Notes: generated from the letters alone by a model not told the origin. Positions 16,658 through 27,645 are shown, counted from the first letter of the stretch. The stretch: 64,000 nucleotides of DNA from Euglena gracilis (GCA_039621445.1 CP154956.1:81216474-81280473), one strand, 5' to 3'. Translations and numbers: made by a program.

Positions 16658-19012
16658 GTCTCTTTCCAGTTACAGATAACAAGCGTAACGAAACTGGAGC
16701 ACGGTTTGTGTGCCAATTTTGGACCGTCTTTATCTGAATTTGCATTGCATTTGTATTGTATTATCTTGATGCGCTCTTTGGTGATTTCTCGGTGCGCACC
16801 TGAGCAGGGCCGTATTGGAACCCCGACCCCGCTGTCAGGGCTTTACAACAAACCCCAGAACCCTATGGGTGGTTTGGGGGGTTGACCCCCCATCCTGATG
16901 GCGGTGGTGGCGTGGTGGTTGACCCCACCCACCCACAACTCCGCACAAAGAAAAATTCCTCCGACGCTGTCGCCGACGGAGAATTTTGATTAAAAAATTC
17001 CTGAGAAGGGTGGGGGCAGGGCGTTGTTTAAGACAACCGGGGTGGGTGCAGCCAGCCAGCCAGCAGCCTTTTTCCAGCCCCAGACTCCCCCCCTCCATTA
17101 ACGGGTTTTACTTATTTATTTCCAGCCGCCCAAAGGGAGGCTGGACAGTAGCGGATCTTTCGTCTTCGGGGGTGCACAAAATGGGCCGATAATGGGTGGA
17201 CAAAAGTGGGCGAGAATGGGTCGGAAAAAGGCTGGCCAGGGCAGATTTGGGGCCAAAAAATTCTTTTTTGCATAATTGGCAGTTTTTTTTTGACATTTTT
17301 CCAGATCCAATTTCCTGGTACCTGGTTCTACCCCACGTCGGGCCCAGCTCCAGCCTGGAACCCCCAGGGATGGATGGGAAGCCCTTCGGTATTGAGGTAG
17401 GTGGTAGGGGGGGGGTCCCGACCACCCCCTCCCCCTGGGGGGTAAGGTGGTGGGGGGGTTCGGACCACCCCATGTTGGGAGGGGGGGTCCGGACCCCCCA
17501 CCCCCCCCTCCTTGACAGGTGCCAAAAATAGCAGAAAATTTTCTTCCGGCGCTGCGCGCCGGAAAATGAGCAAAAAACACCCCTTTTGTTGACTTTTGGC
17601 CATATTGCCCATTTTTTTGATGTGTTGGTGTTTTCCCCCAAAAACATGTTCAAAAAAATTCAAAAAATGAGCATTTTTGGATCGATTTTCAAAGAAAAAT
17701 CAGGGTTTTTTGACCGATTCCGACCCGATTTCCGGCCCTTTGCCCGTCCATGAAATCGAAAAAATTTCGGCCCCCCCTCAGTTTCGAGGTAGGGGGGGGG
17801 GGGTCCGACCCACCCCCCCCCCTCAAGGCTTCCCATCCATCCCTGGGAACCCCCATTAGAGGGTCAGCTAGCAACCTTTTCCAGCCAGCCCAAATTTTCG
17901 AGCCTCTTGCTGGACCCAGGGTGTTAAGTGGGCGGTGGTTTTGTGGAGGGGGGGGTCAGACCCCAGACCCCCCAGGGGGGAGGGGGTCCAAAATTTTGGC
18001 CTTTTTCAAGGTGAACAATTTTTTTTTCGTGCTCGAAAATTTTTTTGCACAGGCGGAGGGAGGGGGTATCCGACCCCCGGGTCCAGACCACGCCCCCTTT
18101 TCCCCGCTCATTTGATACCCTGGCTAACCCCCTCCCCTCGGGGGTCCTCAAGCAACGCTCTGGTGGGGGGGTGGTCGGACCCATTTTCCGGGTGTGTGGA
18201 GTCGACCCCCCACGAGGCCTTCCCGTGCAGCCCTGCCGTCGACTCTGCCATTTCGATTTTGGGCCAAAATATCGACTTTTTTATAAAAAAAATCTTAATG
18301 CCTTAATGAAGCGGGCATAGCTTTTGAAAGTGCGTGCCAGACCAAATGCACCCCTGGGGACACTCTATCCCCCCATGTGCTGTTTTGGCCGCTGACATGC
18401 CTGGCCCGTGTTCTGGCTTGTTTTTTTTTGTGACCCAACTCAATTATCTTGGGATGTTTTTGGGCTTTTGTTGTGCCATTTTTTTTCTTCAAAATAAAGC
18501 GGGGGACCCAAAATGCCATCCAAGAATCCCTGAGTGACCATTTCCAAAATGATGAAAAAATCTTCTGTGCTCCGCGCCGGGAAGTGCACAAAATTTTCAA
18601 AAAATGCCAAAAAATGCCAAAAATTGAACTTTTTTTTGAGGTTTGGGTATTCCACAGGAAAATAAATATTCAAGGAATTCAAAAAAATGAGCCATTTTCC
18701 CAGAAAAATCAGGTATTTAGGCCTGGTTTCGCAGTTTTGGCCTGGTTTCGCCTTTTGACTGGTCACAGAACCAAAAAAATTTCCATACCCCTTGTTGTGT
18801 AGAGTTAGCAGGGGCTTTCGTTTTCGTTTTGTTGGAGACATATTTTGCAGGGTTGCAGGCAAGCATTTTTGGTTGATCATTTTTACAAGAGTCATTCACG
18901 ATTCTGGGTTTATTAAGCGCGATCCAGTGATTGTTTCTTTTTTTCCTTTGAAAAGAACATGGCCTCTATTTTTGGTTGGACACCCCAAACCACCATTGCA
19001 AGCTTCCGAAAG

Positions 19013-19101
19013 GCCCTGTTTCCTTTGCCAACGTGACGCACGGAGAACGTATTTTCGCTGGCATCCGGGTGTGTAAACTGCAAGTCAAGCCCAACCGGGG
19101 T
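19013..19101 (+). CDS. GT31 copy 1, exon 6 (VSFANVTHGER)
   Basis: 89 bp, identical in length to copy 2. Acceptor CCGAAAG (phase 1) and donor GGT/GTTGCT (phase 0). It reads PVSFANVTHGERIFAGIRVC and KLQVKPNRG. It corresponds to the segment of GT31 proteins between the DDD motif and the GGGY motif. Confidence 0.65.
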
Positions 19102-19793
19102 GTTGCTTCACCGGACAGCCAAAGTCCCAGGGGTCCAATTATCCAGCCGAGATTTTCCAACTCAGACCCCCCCCTGCTACGAGTTGAAGAATGATAATGA
19201 TATTGTTATATAATATTATGATAACTGTTCTTATTCTACACAAATATACATTATACACCCTGAGTTGATAATTGGACGGTGACGGGGTTTTGCTCTCGGA
19301 GATGCAATAATTGCCAAAAAATGAGAAAATCTCAGGCTTCTTTTTAAGGAAGTGCGCAACCCCCGCCCCCGCGGGCGGGGTGGGTGCTATGGGCAAGCAG
19401 GGGTGTAGGGCACTTTAGAACCCCCCTGGGGGGGGTCGAGTTTTGGGGTGGTCGTGCAATAGCACAACCCTCGGCGCCTTTGGCGCCGGGGCCCGAAAGT
19501 GGCCATTTCCATTTTCAAGGGAAATTTGCCTGGGTCGGCAGGCACCGGGGTCCAAAACCGAACCCCCCCCCCGTGGGGGGTGTGCCTGTTATGGGCAGGC
19601 ACCTAATGGCGCAAGGCATCTCTCCCCCCCGGGGTTGGTAACAAGACGCCTGGCTAATCAGCCTGAAAATCAGCAAGCCATCTGAGAATTTCTATTGTTT
19701 CACCCCCCCCCCCGTCCCAGTTCCACCGGCACCACTACCACTCCTTCTGGGAGGGGTTTCCTGTCAGCCCAAACATTCCACCCTCCTGCGGGG

Positions 19794-19862
19794 GTTGTCA
19801 GGCGACGCCCTGAACCCAAAGGCACTGCCAACCGTAATTTCATCGCCAATACAGGCTTGGGC
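19794..19862 (+). CDS. GT31 copy 1, exon 7 (NRNFIANTGL)
   Basis: The frame VRRRPEPKGTANRNFIANTG matches copy 2 with third-position-biased differences, and both copies have GT directly after the next two codons. The acceptor used in copy 2 (CCAAG) is not present here (CGGGG), so splicing of this exon is doubtful. Confidence 0.5.
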
Positions 19863-20529
19863 GTGCTCTCCACCTCACTTCATTTTTTTTTGGCATTCCA
19901 TGCCATGCCCATGCTTTGCAGAACTTTTTTCCGGAGTGCCACATACCAGTTTGCTTTCCTTGCACCACCCTCATTTCAGGCATGACCATCACAATTTGTA
20001 TCCCCGCCTTGCTCCATCATGTGTTTGCATTTCTGAAACGTGGTTGAATACGACACAGATTCACGTGCCAAATCATTGCTATTTCATTGTAGAGGTTCAG
20101 GTGTCAGTGAAGGTGCCTTTTTTCAATCTCCCCTTCCCTTTTCGTGTCACCTGTCTGCCCACAAACCATCCGAAATGTCACTCCGAAGGAAGTTCTGCGG
20201 CACAGGTCGCCCCATCTGAAACGTTGGCCTAACACTCGCTGGAATTTCCATTAGCAACTTTCCATTGGATTTTGATTGGGTAATTTTCAAATCAGGCATT
20301 GCTGTAGGCCTGACCCCCTGGCCCCCGGGAGGGGTCCGTCTGGGTCTGGACACCTGGGTGGGGGGGGGGTCCCGTGCCGGAGGCCCGGGTATGGGGAGGG
20401 TGAATGTTCGAGCCAGCACTTCATGCTAGACTCTGGCCATGCCTCACCTGCCCTTGTATCGAACCCTACAGTTCTGTATGTTTTTTAGGCTTTCATGGCA
20501 TCTGAATTTGTCCGGTCTGATTCTGTCAG

Positions 20530-20592
20530 ACTGGGTCGGAGCTACCATTGCCGTGCTTCATGCAAGGTGGTGGCTATCTGCTCTCAGGAGAT
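20530..20592 (+). CDS. GT31 copy 1, GGGY exon
   Basis: Acceptor TTCTGTCAG, 21 codons, donor GGAGAT/GTGGTG. It reads LPLPCFMQGGGYLLSGD, the conserved G-G-G-Y-x-L-S-x-D segment of GT31. The open frame continues past the donor, but the spacing to the EDL motif fits splicing at GAT/GT. Confidence 0.65.
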
Positions 20593-20928
20593 GTGGTGAA
20601 GGCCTTGGGGGCCAGGCTTCCTTTTTTTTACAAGAAAAAAACAGCAGTTGAGGCAACAAGGAGGTGTGAAAGGCTGTGGTGGGCGGCGGCCAGGGACCTG
20701 GGATGTTGAGCATCGCACCTTTTCGTGTGTTTGCTTTCTTTTGGTGGGTTAGGTTTGCATATTACACGGAGACATTTTTTTGTTTTTGTTGTGTAAACCC
20801 CTTCGAAGGGAGGATGACTGCCACAGAACGGGTCTGACTTGCCAGGTGACAGTTTCTTTGGAGTATTGTCTACCACACCTGGGGGGGTTGAAACGGGGGG
20901 GGGGCATCCCAGACGGGGGGACCCAGCC

Positions 20929-21183
20929 CAGGGTTTTTTTTTTGGCTGTGGACCCCCGGGGGGGGGGGGTAGGGTGGGTGGGTCCAGCCGAGCCCGCCCA
21001 GGGGGGGTATACTTTTCGTCGCCGAAAATTATTGAAAAAGGTGCTGTTTTTTTTAGCATTTTCGCGATTCTTGGCCATTTTTGGGGAAAATTGAGTGGCG
21101 GGACTCCCCCCCCCCCCGGGAGGGCTCCCCCCCCCAGGGGGTGGAGGGGGGACTCCCCCCATGGTCTTAAAAACAAAACCCTG
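20929..21183. mobile_element. hAT-like MITE in GT31 copy 1 intron
   Basis: Starts CAGGGTTTTTTTTT and ends AAACAAAACCCTG. The 8 bp flanks ACCCAGCC and GCCAAGCC agree at 6 of 8 bases, as expected for an aged target duplication. Internal landmarks shared with the copies at 33.9 and 52.2 kb are GGACCCCCGG near the left end, TATACTTTT with a CG-rich core, and GGTCTTAAAAA near the right end. No ORF. Confidence 0.78.
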
Positions 21184-21255
21184 GCCAAGCCCCCCAGGTC
21201 GGGTCCTGGGTGGACTTCGTCCCTGGGGGCTTTCTGACCGGCGCGGTTGTGGAAG

Positions 21256-21371
21256 GTTGCCCTGCTGGCAACCCTGACGCGCATGATTCCCCCTCATCAG
21301 TACGAGGACCTCGAAGACCTCACCATGGCTATGTGGTTGACCGGCCACGGTTTCCCAAGCCTCAACAGCAG
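21256..21371 (+). CDS. GT31 copy 1, EDL exon
   Basis: 116 bp, the same as in copy 2. Acceptor TGGAAG, phase 0 start. It reads YEDLEDLTMAMWLTGHGFP; the E-D-L/V motif is the GT31 catalytic-base region. The expected GT donor is replaced (AGCAG/AGATTT), while copy 2 has AGCAG/GTATTT. Confidence 0.65.
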
Positions 21372-21845
21372 AGATTTTTTTTCCGCTGGTGACCTGAGGG
21401 GGGGGGGGCAGGGCCGACCCCCCCCCACCCCCGAACAAGGTCAGTCTGCTGGATCGGATGGTGATTCTCCTCTACTTTTGGAGCAACGTGCCGGGAAAGT
21501 ATTTTGACCCCAAAGTGGCCTGGGGTAGGAAGGGGGTGGGTTGGGACCCAGCCCCAGGGCCCTTGGAGGGGGCTTGGGAGAACCCATTTCTGTCTTACAA
21601 AAGAATCACCTCTGCCTGAGGTGGGGTTCCAGAACACAGCACCAGGGCTTGAATCAATACACTAATTACCTCGGCCAGGTTGAGTCTCGGTTAGACCTCC
21701 TGCTCTCAATTCCGCCATGGGAACCGCGCCTCTGGTTGGAACCTCACCGTGTTCAACCTGAGAAACATTGCACAGGCCGTTTTCTTTCCCTGGCTTATTC
21801 CCCATGTCTCATGATGATGCAGTTTGTTGAGTCGTTCTTGCTCTG

Positions 21846-22040
21846 CTTCCTAATAGAAGCTCAGAGCGAAGTCAAGTGCAGGTTCCAAATAAATGCGCAC
21901 CTCCTGCCACCGAAGGTAGTGGCCCACACAAGCAGACCCCTATTTTGATGGTATTTCCAAATTGAATCAACGAAAATCAGGCAGGTGCGGGCCAGATAGA
22001 AGTTCACACCCCTGGTCCGCTATGAGCGCACCTGGGTCAA
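21846..22040. repeat. GATAGAAG fold-back element, decayed copy (GT31 copy 1 intron)
   Basis: TCCTAATAGAAGC, GGTTCCAAATAAATGCGC, TATTTTGATGGTATTTCCAA and GGCCAGATAGAAG align with the complete elements at 12.99 and 25.63 kb. A copy lies at the homologous place in the GT31 copy 2 intron (53.44 kb), so it predates the duplication. Confidence 0.65.
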
Positions 22041-22426
22041 ACAAGCCATTTTTTTTGTTGCATAATTGTCAATTTGCCATTTAATTGCCGATTTTTTGTC
22101 TTTCCTGCTGTTTTGTTGTTTTTTTTTTTGATACCCGTTTCGACCCCGGGTAAGGCTTTGTTCCAGCCCTCGGACCACATGGGGGGGGGAGTCAGCCAGC
22201 AGCCATTTTCAAAAAACATAATGCCTGCCAACAGTCTCTTTCCAGGCAGCCCAAGTTTTTCCAGCCTCTAAGCTTGTCCTTTGCTTCACTTTCAATTTGA
22301 GGGGTTCCCATTAACACAAATTTCTGGAACACCAATTTCTGGAACTCGAAGCATGAACAGACCTTGATGGCATTTCACCAGAGCCCTGTAAACCCTCTTG
22401 GTCTATTGAAATGAACCAAGCACAGC

Positions 22427-22611
22427 ACAACACAGGGTCACACGTGCCAAATCGCCCTGGTACGGGTCTTGGGTTGGATATGGACGGCCCCAACAGCAAG
22501 CGCATCGAAGACCGACACGTCCGCGTGTTGTGCAAGGACCGCTGGCTGTTTGTCCACCGTGCAGGCACCAGGCTGGTGGGTTTCCATTTGTGCTTACCTT
22601 TGGAGAGGTGA
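22427..22611 (+). CDS. GT31 copy 1, last exon
   Basis: The frame reads GTGLGLDMDGPNSKR and then RVLCKDRWLFVHRAG, ending LCLPLER and TGA. Against copy 2 many differences are third-position or conservative, which supports this frame. The stop overlaps a good donor (GAGAG/GTGAAAG), so splicing to a further exon is an alternative. Confidence 0.6.
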
Positions 22612-23032
22612 AAGTCCCGAAGAAGCATTATCCAAGACTCTAAATGGTTTTTCAGACCATTTTGACTGGTTTGATTTTATACCTGCCTGACTTCAGCATA
22701 TTGGAGCTGCAGTCATAATAGGCTCCTTGCAGAAATGACACATAATAATGACACATGGAGTTTTTTCCCTCAATGGTACCTTGGACCAGAATTTGCTTCA
22801 TTCCAAGTAAAAAAAAATAATTTTGCTGACTCCAATGAAAATGAAAATGAAAGCCAAAGTATTTCAAATAAACACCGATATTGTACTGGGCAAATCATGA
22901 AGATGGAAAACAATACCAAAATTAAGCTTGCACTGCACTGCAGTATGAATGGGGAAACCACAGAGTGGGCTGAGAAACGTGTGTGTGGCCACTGCCACCA
23001 ATGAGGTGTTATCTTCCCCTCACTGTGGGCCT

Positions 23033-23155
23033 GCCCCCGAGTGTTCTGCGGCCGGTTCCACACCCTCTACCACCGCCTCTGTGGCCCCGCAGGGCGGACG
23101 TGGACCGACGCCCAGCGAAACACCTCCGCCCTGCTGCCCTATGGCCAGGCTCCTT
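23033..23155 (+). CDS. conserved exon candidate 10, copy 1
   Basis: One frame reads VFCGRFHTLYHRLCGP and then RTWTDAQRNTSALLPYGQA and is nearly identical to 54.54-54.66 kb. It lies downstream of the GT31 stop codon in both duplicates. It may be an additional 3' exon or part of a neighbouring gene. No family recognised. Confidence 0.4.
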
Positions 23156-23889
23156 TTGAATTTTTTTTGAAAGGTCCCCCCCCCCCCCCCCAGGGAGTGT
23201 TGTCCATCTCCACCCCGGGGAAGCTGTTGTCACCTACCTGGGTGGGACCTTGGGGCTCGTCCCTGCTGACCTGTCATGCCAGAAGTCCACCACAGGATTT
23301 CCCTGAATGCATGCCCATTGCCAACACAAACCTCCCCCGGGGGGGGGGGGGTGTCACATCACAAGTCAGTTGGCCCAGGCCCAGGCAACACCTTGGGCAC
23401 TGTAAAACCCCCCAGGAATTCGGTTTTTTTGACCCCAAAAGTGATCCCCCCTTGTTGGAGGACATCATTCTGGTCAGAACCCCATCTGACGACCCCCCCC
23501 CCCCCCCCCCCAGTCAGAGGACAGATTGCGAAAACCTGAACGCCATTTGGCCATTCTCCACCACCTGGTCAGGTCATTTTCCACTCTTTCGCCCATAATT
23601 CTGATCGGTCGCACAAAATCAACCCAATTTTTGTACATCATGCGTGGGCGACACGTTGTCCTCCCGAGCCCCTCGGATGGTTGATGTAGGGGAGGGGAGG
23701 CAGAGGACCTGGGGGCTGCGGGGTTGAAGGGCTCTGGGCACCATTTTCAGGGATGGGGTCTTTCAATCCAAAAAAAATCACCTCCGTCGACTGGACAAAC
23801 GTCCAAGAAGGTGTTCTCTGATTGGGTGGGGGGTTGTTGAATGCAGGGGTCAATGGAAATGGGGGTGGGGGAACAAAACCTCTGGCCCC

Positions 23890-24060
23890 CCTGTTTTGCG
23901 TCGAAGGCAAGACGTCTGAAAATGGCCATTTGGAGGGAGGTTTGCCTGGGTTGGGACAAGTTGGGGCCAAAAGCCAATGCCCTCCGGGGGGTTGGTGAAA
24001 CGGAAGCCTGCCCATGTCCCCCGTGCCTTATTGCGCAAGAAGTCCATTAAGTCCTCCTGA
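23890..24060 (+). pseudogene. conserved exon candidate 11, copy 1 (broken)
   Basis: Homologous to 55.56-55.72 kb. The shared frame gives GGRFAWVGTSWG and KRKPAHVPRALLRKKS, but it has an in-frame TGA after RRQDV. Copy 2 is open across the same place. This again suggests that the left duplicate is decaying. Confidence 0.4.
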
Positions 24061-24512
24061 CCGCATCCTGGTGAATCTGGCAGCTCAGCAGGATGCACGC
24101 AGCAACGCAGAAAACAGCAGCCACACCTGACCAATTGGCATTTGGCATGATTGCACTGTCCAGGTTCGTCTGTTATCCCGGGACGGGGTCTTTGTGGTAG
24201 ATTTCCCATGTTTTCCTGTTCTCACAAAATGCACATTTTTCGGCACGGTTGCATGAAATTGAAGAAAATGAAGAAAACACGAAGAACGGTACATCAATGT
24301 GGAACATTTTTTCTTCCCATCCTCGTTGCTTTTCTAAAAAAAGCATTCTCTGTGGAAATCCTTGAGCTTAATTTTCCATGCGATAAAAGCTTTTGCCATA
24401 CAGGTGAAAACAACAGTTAACAAAAAGTGCAGGGTGGTTTTTCAAGAATATTAGGTTCTACCAAAGAAGGCTGGTGAAGAAGGGAATGCTCATTTTTGAG
24501 GTGATTGTTTGG

Positions 24513-25215
24513 TTAATTACTACGCCGAACTGTTCTGTCGAGCAACTCCAGGTTCTTTTTAACCTCTCTTACATCTAATGTACCATTTATCTTACTGGGA
24601 TTTGGTCTTTCTTTTGCAAGCACGATCACCTGTGGTCGTTTGAATACTGAGTACTCTGACCTGTGAATGTAAGTCCGTTTTAAATCTGCCCAATAGAACC
24701 ATGATTGATGTCGTTCTGGGATGATCTCGGGAGGCCTATAACTCGTAAATTCCCTTTTTTCGGATTTTGTGCAAGTATATGATCCATATCGTTTGGGTAG
24801 TATGCAATAAATAAAGCATAATTCTTAGCTACCAATCAGCTGCAAAGCTCTGATTTGCCAATGTTGCCAATGGGTTCTCAAAGCCAGCAGATATTTCTGG
24901 TAAATATTGGTCTGGCGATAATGTGCATCACCACCAATGTCCAGCCATAGTATGAGTCTCGTGTTTGGAGCAATTAGCAACAGATTCCGTTTTCTCCCAG
25001 TGTATCTTTGGATTGATACGTTTCAACTCCGATAGACAGGCACGTTTTCTCAAGGATGACGTCACTTGCAAGTGAGGAGTTCCACCTCCCCTGTCTATTC
25101 CTCCAATGAACTTATTTCTTAAGAATCCCAGGATGAATTTCCAATGTATTGTTGAATGCTCGTCAGAAATGAGTTTGGTCAGTGTGTCTATGAGCCATTT
25201 GGCATTTAATAACTT
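24513..25215 (-). pseudogene. endogenous CRESS-DNA-virus-like Rep (replication initiator) relic
   Basis: On the minus strand, three successive frame segments together follow the order of a viral Rep. The first (25,215-24,928) has GGGTPHLQ, the HUH-endonuclease motif 2, and LSELKRINPKIHWEKT, then VANCSKHET where the motif 3 tyrosine position is Asn. A second frame near 24,960-24,850 has TRLILWLDIGG where the SF3 helicase Walker A region is expected. Another frame near 24,840-24,640 has LPRSSQNDIN (Walker B/B' side). The last has KRPQVIVLAKERPNPSK (motif C region) and ends at a TAA at 24,513. In-frame stops and at least two frame changes make it a pseudogene. It is A/T-richer than its surroundings. 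Assignment is by motif order and spacing. It does not extend to a recognisable capsid gene. Confidence 0.72.
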
Positions 25216-25633
25216 AAACTGCACTTTGGGCAGCGGGTTGGAGTGCAGGGCAACACGCCTGTGTGAATCGCTGGACACACCCAAAGCCACTCTGTGCATT
25301 CTTTGCAGCCACTTCACCTCTCCCTTCTACAAAAAAAGGAAAAATTCAATGGGAATCCACCTGACTAAGTGATCAAAGGAGCTTCTCCAAAGCGTTGGGG
25401 TCCCTTAATGGCAGCCCCATTGGGCAATAAATCCAGACAGTTGTTAAAAAACTCGGAGGGTGTGTTGTCGGGGGAGGTGGTAATGTCTTTATCAAAAATG
25501 GATTATCGAAAGAAATGTCCTCAAAATGCCCCAGTTATATTATATTTTATCTTGTATTGTCTTATATATTATTTATTATTATAAGACAGGAAACTGAACT
25601 ACCCCTCGAAGGTGGTGGTGGCTCCACAACATG

Positions 25634-25866
25634 ACACCCCCCTGATAGAAGCACGGGTGCGCTTAAAGCGGACTGCCGCCTCTGGCGGCGGGGGGTGCGC
25701 TCCTATTTGGACCCTACCTGCGTGACTTTTTGTTGATTTCCTTTAGAAATCCCATCAAAATGGGGGGTGCGCTTATAGCGGACCGCCGCCTTCGGCGGCG
25801 GGGGGTGTGCTTTTATTTGGACCCTGCGCTTGTTGCGGCCCCGTGCTTCTATTAGGGGGCGGGGTT
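25634..25866. mobile_element. GATAGAAG fold-back element, copy 2
   Basis: The ends ACCCCCCTGATAGAAGCACG and CGTGCTTCTATTAGGGGG are inverted repeats. Two GGCGGCGGGGGGTG blocks flank CCCATCAAAATGGGG. Inverse orientation to the copy at 12.99 kb. No ORF. Confidence 0.82.
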
Positions 25867-25869
25867 ACC

Positions 25870-26345
25870 ATTGCTTAGCGACCCCCAGGGGGGGGGTCAC
25901 TTTCCACTCTGGAAAAAAACCCGTCAGTCACTTTTTCCCCAAAAACCAGTCAGTCACTTTACCCCCCCCGGGGGGGGGGTGGTCGGCCACCCTTGAATGC
26001 GCTTATGTTGGCAAGACACTGTGGTGGCACAATGAGATTGGAGGCATGTTCTCATTTGTGGCCTCGCCCAGTTTGAGGAAAAGGAGGCATAGTTCAATCA
26101 GAAGAATGGTCAGAAGAATCAGAATTGGACGATTTGGCACTGTCCAATGGTGAGGAGGCAATGAACATTTGCCAAAAAGTCTCAAAAAAGATCCAAAAAA
26201 TTCCGGCGCCTCGGCACCAGGCCAGCCACTTTTTCATTTTTCGCGCCTACCCCTCCCCGGGGGGGGGGGGTTCTTGGCCAGAAAACCAGTCAGTCACTCT
26301 GAAAAAACAGTCAGTCACCCCCGGGGGGGGGGGGGGGGCAGGTGG
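25870..26345. repeat. CAGTCAGTCACT repeats with G/C homopolymers
   Basis: AACCAGTCAGTCACTTT or CGTCAGTCACTTTT occurs at about 25,921, 25,946, 26,284 and 26,309, framed by C- and G-runs, with a GGCGCCTCGGCACC hairpin near 26,204. It is probably two nested fold-back elements. Related GACTGACTGG sequence with similar G-runs is at 15.8-16.0 kb. Confidence 0.6.
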
Positions 26346-26389
26346 GACAGGTGTTAAGCAATGGTACGCTCCACACACAAATGCAAACA

Positions 26390-26645
26390 CAGGCTCAATC
26401 CACCGTGTCCCCGACCGGGGTAAACACCATGTCAGGCAATGCCTTCGTTGCACCCTGAGCCAGAGTCGGTTAAATCGAGGATCAGCATACATCAGGCACA
26501 CGCTGCCTGACGAACCTGACCACTGACACCGCCACTGAGCAGCACACGCATATGCAAGCAGCGGACTCGAAAGACCAGACAGCCTCGAAATACTGTCTGT
26601 CCTTCCTACTGCGACTGCAGGGGTGACAGAAAACAGTTGCTTCGA
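26390..26645 (-). other. segment homologous to 60.19-60.48 kb, inverted
   Basis: On the minus strand the DNA matches plus-strand 60,190-60,480 (shared CAACTGTTTTCTG, CTGCTTGCATATGCGTGT). A shared frame gives VRQR at the left followed by LRVQRRHCLTWCLPRSG here and RLPRLRCMTAPLPPGG there. This may be an exon of an unrecognised gene or a repeat. Orientation is opposite to the rest of the duplication. Confidence 0.4.
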
Positions 26646-26724
26646 ATGGGTGCATGGGCAACCAACCGTTTTCGACCTTTCGGAATTGTTCACCAGCCAG
26701 ATGGGTCCTACCCCCCCCCCCCCC

Positions 26725-27185
26725 CCGGGCAATTGTCGCGCGACAAATCGGGCAGCACGGAGGGGGGCGACAATTTCCCGGGGTGACAATTTGGCCGGCA
26801 CAGGGGGGGGTGACAATTGCCTGGGGGCGTCAATTGCCCACCCATGTAGGCCACATTAAATCCAAATGACCAAGAACACCATCTGAAACACAAGTGAACA
26901 CACAAAAATGCAGCTATGGTTGTGATATAGTGCAGAGCATTTAATGTGTGACATTTCCCAGCACGTTGTAGCGAAATAGAGGATCAAGCGAGCCGTGTCG
27001 GCGGAAAGAAAGTTCACAAACATCTTCTGTGGGGGGGGGGGCAAATTGGGCAGCACAGAGGGGGGTGACAATTTCCCGGGGTGACAAATTGGCCGGCACA
27101 GCCAGGGGTGACAATTGCCCGGGGGCGTCAATTGCCCGGGGGCGTCAATTGCCCGGGGGCGTCAATTGCCCGGGGGGGGGGGAGG
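26725..27185. repeat. CAATTGCCC/GACAATT repeats, two clusters
   Basis: Two clusters (about 26,728-26,845 and 27,040-27,185) share GGGCAGCACGGAGGGGGGCG-type units, GTGACAATTTCCCGGGG and GGCGTCAATTGCCC. The second has four near-identical tandem copies of GGGGGCGTCAATTGCCC (17 bp) at about 27,111-27,176. The clusters flank 195 bp of unique sequence. Confidence 0.75.
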
Positions 27186-27217
27186 CGGGTATCATAACCT
27201 GACTACAGAAGATATGT

Positions 27218-27274
27218 GCATGTATGTATGTATATATATTCATATATACATATACATGCATATACATATACATA

Positions 27275-27322
<48 letters not shown>
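27218..27322. repeat. (TA)n / TACATA microsatellite
   Basis: An alternating TA-rich array containing (TA)16-type runs. Related arrays lie at 27,585-27,645, 30,775-30,965, 39,500-39,600 and 40,625-40,670. Confidence 0.9.
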
Positions 27323-27324
<2 letters not shown>

Positions 27325-27554
27325 CAGTGTGGCAAGTAAATTTTCAGACCCAAGTGCCAAGTAAATTTTCAGACCTGAAAAAATCAAAAAAATGATGGCA
27401 CCCCACACTCCACAGAACCCATCCCAATCGCCTCCCAGAGCTGAGAGCACTGGTGGAGGGGTGTTTTGACAGGTGATAGTGACTGCCCAGTCGATGACCT
27501 TTAAAAAGATGGGTAAGAACCGGGGGGGTGGTGCTTAGACAAGGGGGGGAGGTA

Positions 27555-27555
27555 T

Positions 27556-27603
<48 letters not shown>

Positions 27604-27645
27604 GTGCATACATATATATGTACATATATATGTATATATATGCAT
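27555..27645. repeat. (CA)n(TA)n compound microsatellite
   Basis: ACACACACACAC followed by TATATATATATG units. No coding content. Confidence 0.9.

Larger units (their letters stand above)
15113..22611 (+). pseudogene. GT31 beta-1,3-galactosyltransferase-like gene, copy 1 (5'-truncated duplicate)
   Basis: Exons homologous to exons 4-9 of the gene at 43.4-54.1 kb: about 15,113-15,217, 16,498-16,657, 19,013-19,101, about 19,794-19,862, 20,530-20,592, 21,256-21,371 and 22,427-22,611. It keeps the DDD motif, the GGGY motif and the EDL motif of the GT31 fold. The three N-terminal exons, including RRxxIRxTW, are absent, because the homology starts directly next to the GAT array. Further oddities are a compensated +1/-1 indel pair at the start of the DDD exon, AG/AG instead of AG/GT after the EDL exon, loss of the AAG acceptor before the NRNF exon, and a last exon whose upstream phase differs from copy 2 by 2 nt. 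It is probably a pseudogene, though partial transcripts or an alternative 5' end remain possible. Confidence 0.65.

Noticed and set aside
27111-27180. CRISPR-like array
   Set aside because: The 17 bp units are directly adjacent without spacers and the sequence is eukaryotic.
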